Shown piece by piece: positions 6,062-7,102 of a stretch of 7,102 nucleotides of DNA. The stretch spans positions 1-7,102 of the forward strand of contig VBMM01000010.1 of NCBI GenBank assembly GCA_005878415.1. The letters run 5' to 3'. Made by a program: the position numbers and the translations under genes. Position 1 is the stretch's first letter; each line of letters starts with the position of its first letter. The notes beneath the pieces were generated by a model that was not told the origin of the DNA, did no database searches, and worked only from the letters and a program-made list of their open reading frames with translations. This DNA is from Methanobacteriota archaeon. GTDB lineage: Archaea; Thermoplasmatota; Thermoplasmata; RBG-16-68-12.

Positions 6062-7102
6062 ATGGAAGAAGTCCCCGTCGCGGAGAAACGGCTGTCGGAC
6101 TACCGCGCGATCATCGGTTCCGCGGCGTTCTCGGAGATCCTGGCGCTCGCGAGCAAGCTCAAGGGGAAGCGCGTCGCGCACGTGAATGCGACCGCGTACG
6201 GCGGCGGGGTCGCGGAGCTCTTGAACAGCCTCGTCGCCCTGCAGAGGGACGTCGGGCTCGACGCGCACTGGTTCGTCCTCGCAGGGTCGAACGCGTTCTT
6301 CAACGCCACGAAGGCGATGCACAACGCTTTGCAGGGATCGGAGACGCCGCTCTCCGCCGACATGCTCGCCGCGTACCGGCATTTCAACGAGGTGAACGCA
6401 TCCACGTTCACGGACGAGTACGACTACGTGATGATCCACGACCCGCAGCCCGCGCCGCTCGTCAATCTGTGCGAGCGACACGGAACGTGGCTCTGGCGCT
6501 GCCACATCGATCTCACATCGCCGAATCCGTCCGTGGTCAAGATCCTCGAGCCGCATCTTCGCGCCTACGACGCCGCCGTGTTCAGCGCCGCTGAATACGC
6601 ACCTCGGGCCGTGCCCTTCCGCCGGATCTACGTGAACCCGCCGGCGATCGACCCGGTCAGCCCGAAGAACCGCCACGTGTACGAGGAGGAGCGCGACTCG
6701 ATCCTCTCCCGCTTCGACGTCGACTTCAAGCAGCCCGTCATCAGCCAGGTCGGCCGTTTCGACCCCTGGAAGGACCCGCTCGGCGTCATCGATGCGTACC
6801 GCCTCGTCAAGAAGAAGGTGCCGGGCGTGCAGCTCCTCCTCGTCGCCTCGATGGCCCGGGACGATCCCGAGGGCTGGCTCTGGTTCGAGCGCTCCGCGCG
6901 TCACGCGGGCGAGGATCCCGACATCCACCTGCTGACCGACCTCCGGGGCGTCGGCGCCCTCGAGGTGAACGTCCTCCAGCGAGAGACGGACGTGTCCCTT
7001 GCGAAGTCGTTGCGTGAGGGGTTCGGGTTGATCGTGAGCGAGTCGCTGTGGAAGCGGGTGCCTGTCGTGGGGGGCAACGTCGGCGGCATCCGAATGCAGA
7101 TC
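6062..7102 (+). CDS. treT: Trehalose glycosyltransferring synthase TreT (GT4), truncated by window edge
   Basis: TreT is a cytosolic GT4 glycosyltransferase that reversibly makes trehalose from NDP-glucose and glucose; in archaea it is often linked to a trehalose/maltose ABC importer. The frame runs 347 residues to the right edge, of about 410 in full-length relatives. Signature stretches resemble Pyrococcus TreT: RLSDYRAIIG (10-19), HVNATAYGGGVAELL (40-54), HWFVLAGSNAFFNATKAMHNALQG split across 69-92, HDPQP (126-130), WLWRCHID (143-150), VGRFDPWKDP (230-239) with the Arg and Lys expected to hold the donor phosphates, LLLVASMARDDPEGW (258-272), and REGFGLIVSE (318-327) carrying the E-X7-E motif (E319, E327). 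It starts at ATG 6062 with weak GGTG upstream. It is divergent from malK and shares its TATA box. The missing end is due to the window edge, not a break. Confidence 0.93.
   Translation, partial: MEEVPVAEKRLSDYRAIIGSAAFSEILALASKLKGKRVAHVNATAYGGGVAELLNSLVALQRDVGLDAHWFVLAGSNAFFNATKAMHNALQGSETPLSADMLAAYRHFNEVNASTFTDEYDYVMIHDPQPAPLVNLCERHGTWLWRCHIDLTSPNPSVVKILEPHLRAYDAAVFSAAEYAPRAVPFRRIYVNPPAIDPVSPKNRHVYEEERDSILSRFDVDFKQPVISQVGRFDPWKDPLGVIDAYRLVKKKVPGVQLLLVASMARDDPEGWLWFERSARHAGEDPDIHLLTDLRGVGALEVNVLQRETDVSLAKSLREGFGLIVSESLWKRVPVVGGNVGGIRMQI

Noticed and set aside
5792..6928. Minus-strand open frame of 378 residues covering the start of malK and most of treT.
   Set aside because: It spans a promoter and runs antisense to treT; its C-terminal end is malK read in another frame.
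1..7102. tRNA or rRNA genes, CRISPR arrays, insertion sequences or attachment sites.
   Set aside because: No regularly spaced repeats, transposase motifs, terminal inverted repeats or tRNA-like arms were seen; nearly all bases lie in coding sequence.

Overview
This window looks like chromosomal DNA from a GC-rich archaeon (roughly 60-65% G+C by eye). Three things point to Archaea. Genes are preceded by TATA-like boxes at the archaeal spacing. At least two starts appear leaderless or nearly so (galT, and a TTG start for malK). The gene set (TreT plus a MalEFGK-type importer) is best known from Thermococcales and related archaea. A GC-rich Thermoplasmatota-type lineage is possible, but the window alone does not fix the taxon.

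Layout from left to right. (1) 1-346, minus strand: N-terminal third of a galactose-1-phosphate uridylyltransferase (GalT), running off the left edge. (2) 347-491: divergent promoter region, with one TATA box per direction and two dyad-symmetric sequences that could be operators. (3) 492-3717, plus strand: a tight operon of a membrane-anchored sugar-binding protein (malE-like) and two permeases (malF-like, malG-like), joined by 4-bp start/stop overlaps (ATGA, then GTGA). (4) 3707-5993, minus strand: malK-like ATPase followed by a compact glycogen-debranching/amylo-alpha-1,6-glucosidase-like enzyme. The last gene converges on malG, and the two overlap by 11 bp at their 3' ends. (5) 5994-6061: a 68-bp divergent region in which one AT-rich box appears to serve both malK and treT. 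(6) 6062-7102, plus strand: trehalose glycosyltransferring synthase TreT, running off the right edge.

Together this is a trehalose/malto-oligosaccharide uptake and interconversion island. MalE captures the sugar, MalF/MalG form the pore and MalK powers import. The debranching-type glycosidase probably trims imported or stored alpha-glucan. TreT reversibly converts trehalose plus NDP to NDP-glucose plus glucose. GalT consumes or makes UDP-glucose in the Leloir pathway, so UDP-glucose may be the shared metabolite. The substrate (trehalose, maltose or maltodextrin) is inferred from context, not read from the sequence. No TrmB-type regulator is seen in the window.

The most notable points are the probable TTG leaderless start of malK, the single shared TATA box between malK and treT, the ATPase being separated from its permeases on the opposite strand, and the short debranching-enzyme relative. 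Several long open frames on other strands or frames are GC-driven shadows and are listed as rejected. No clearly new system was found.
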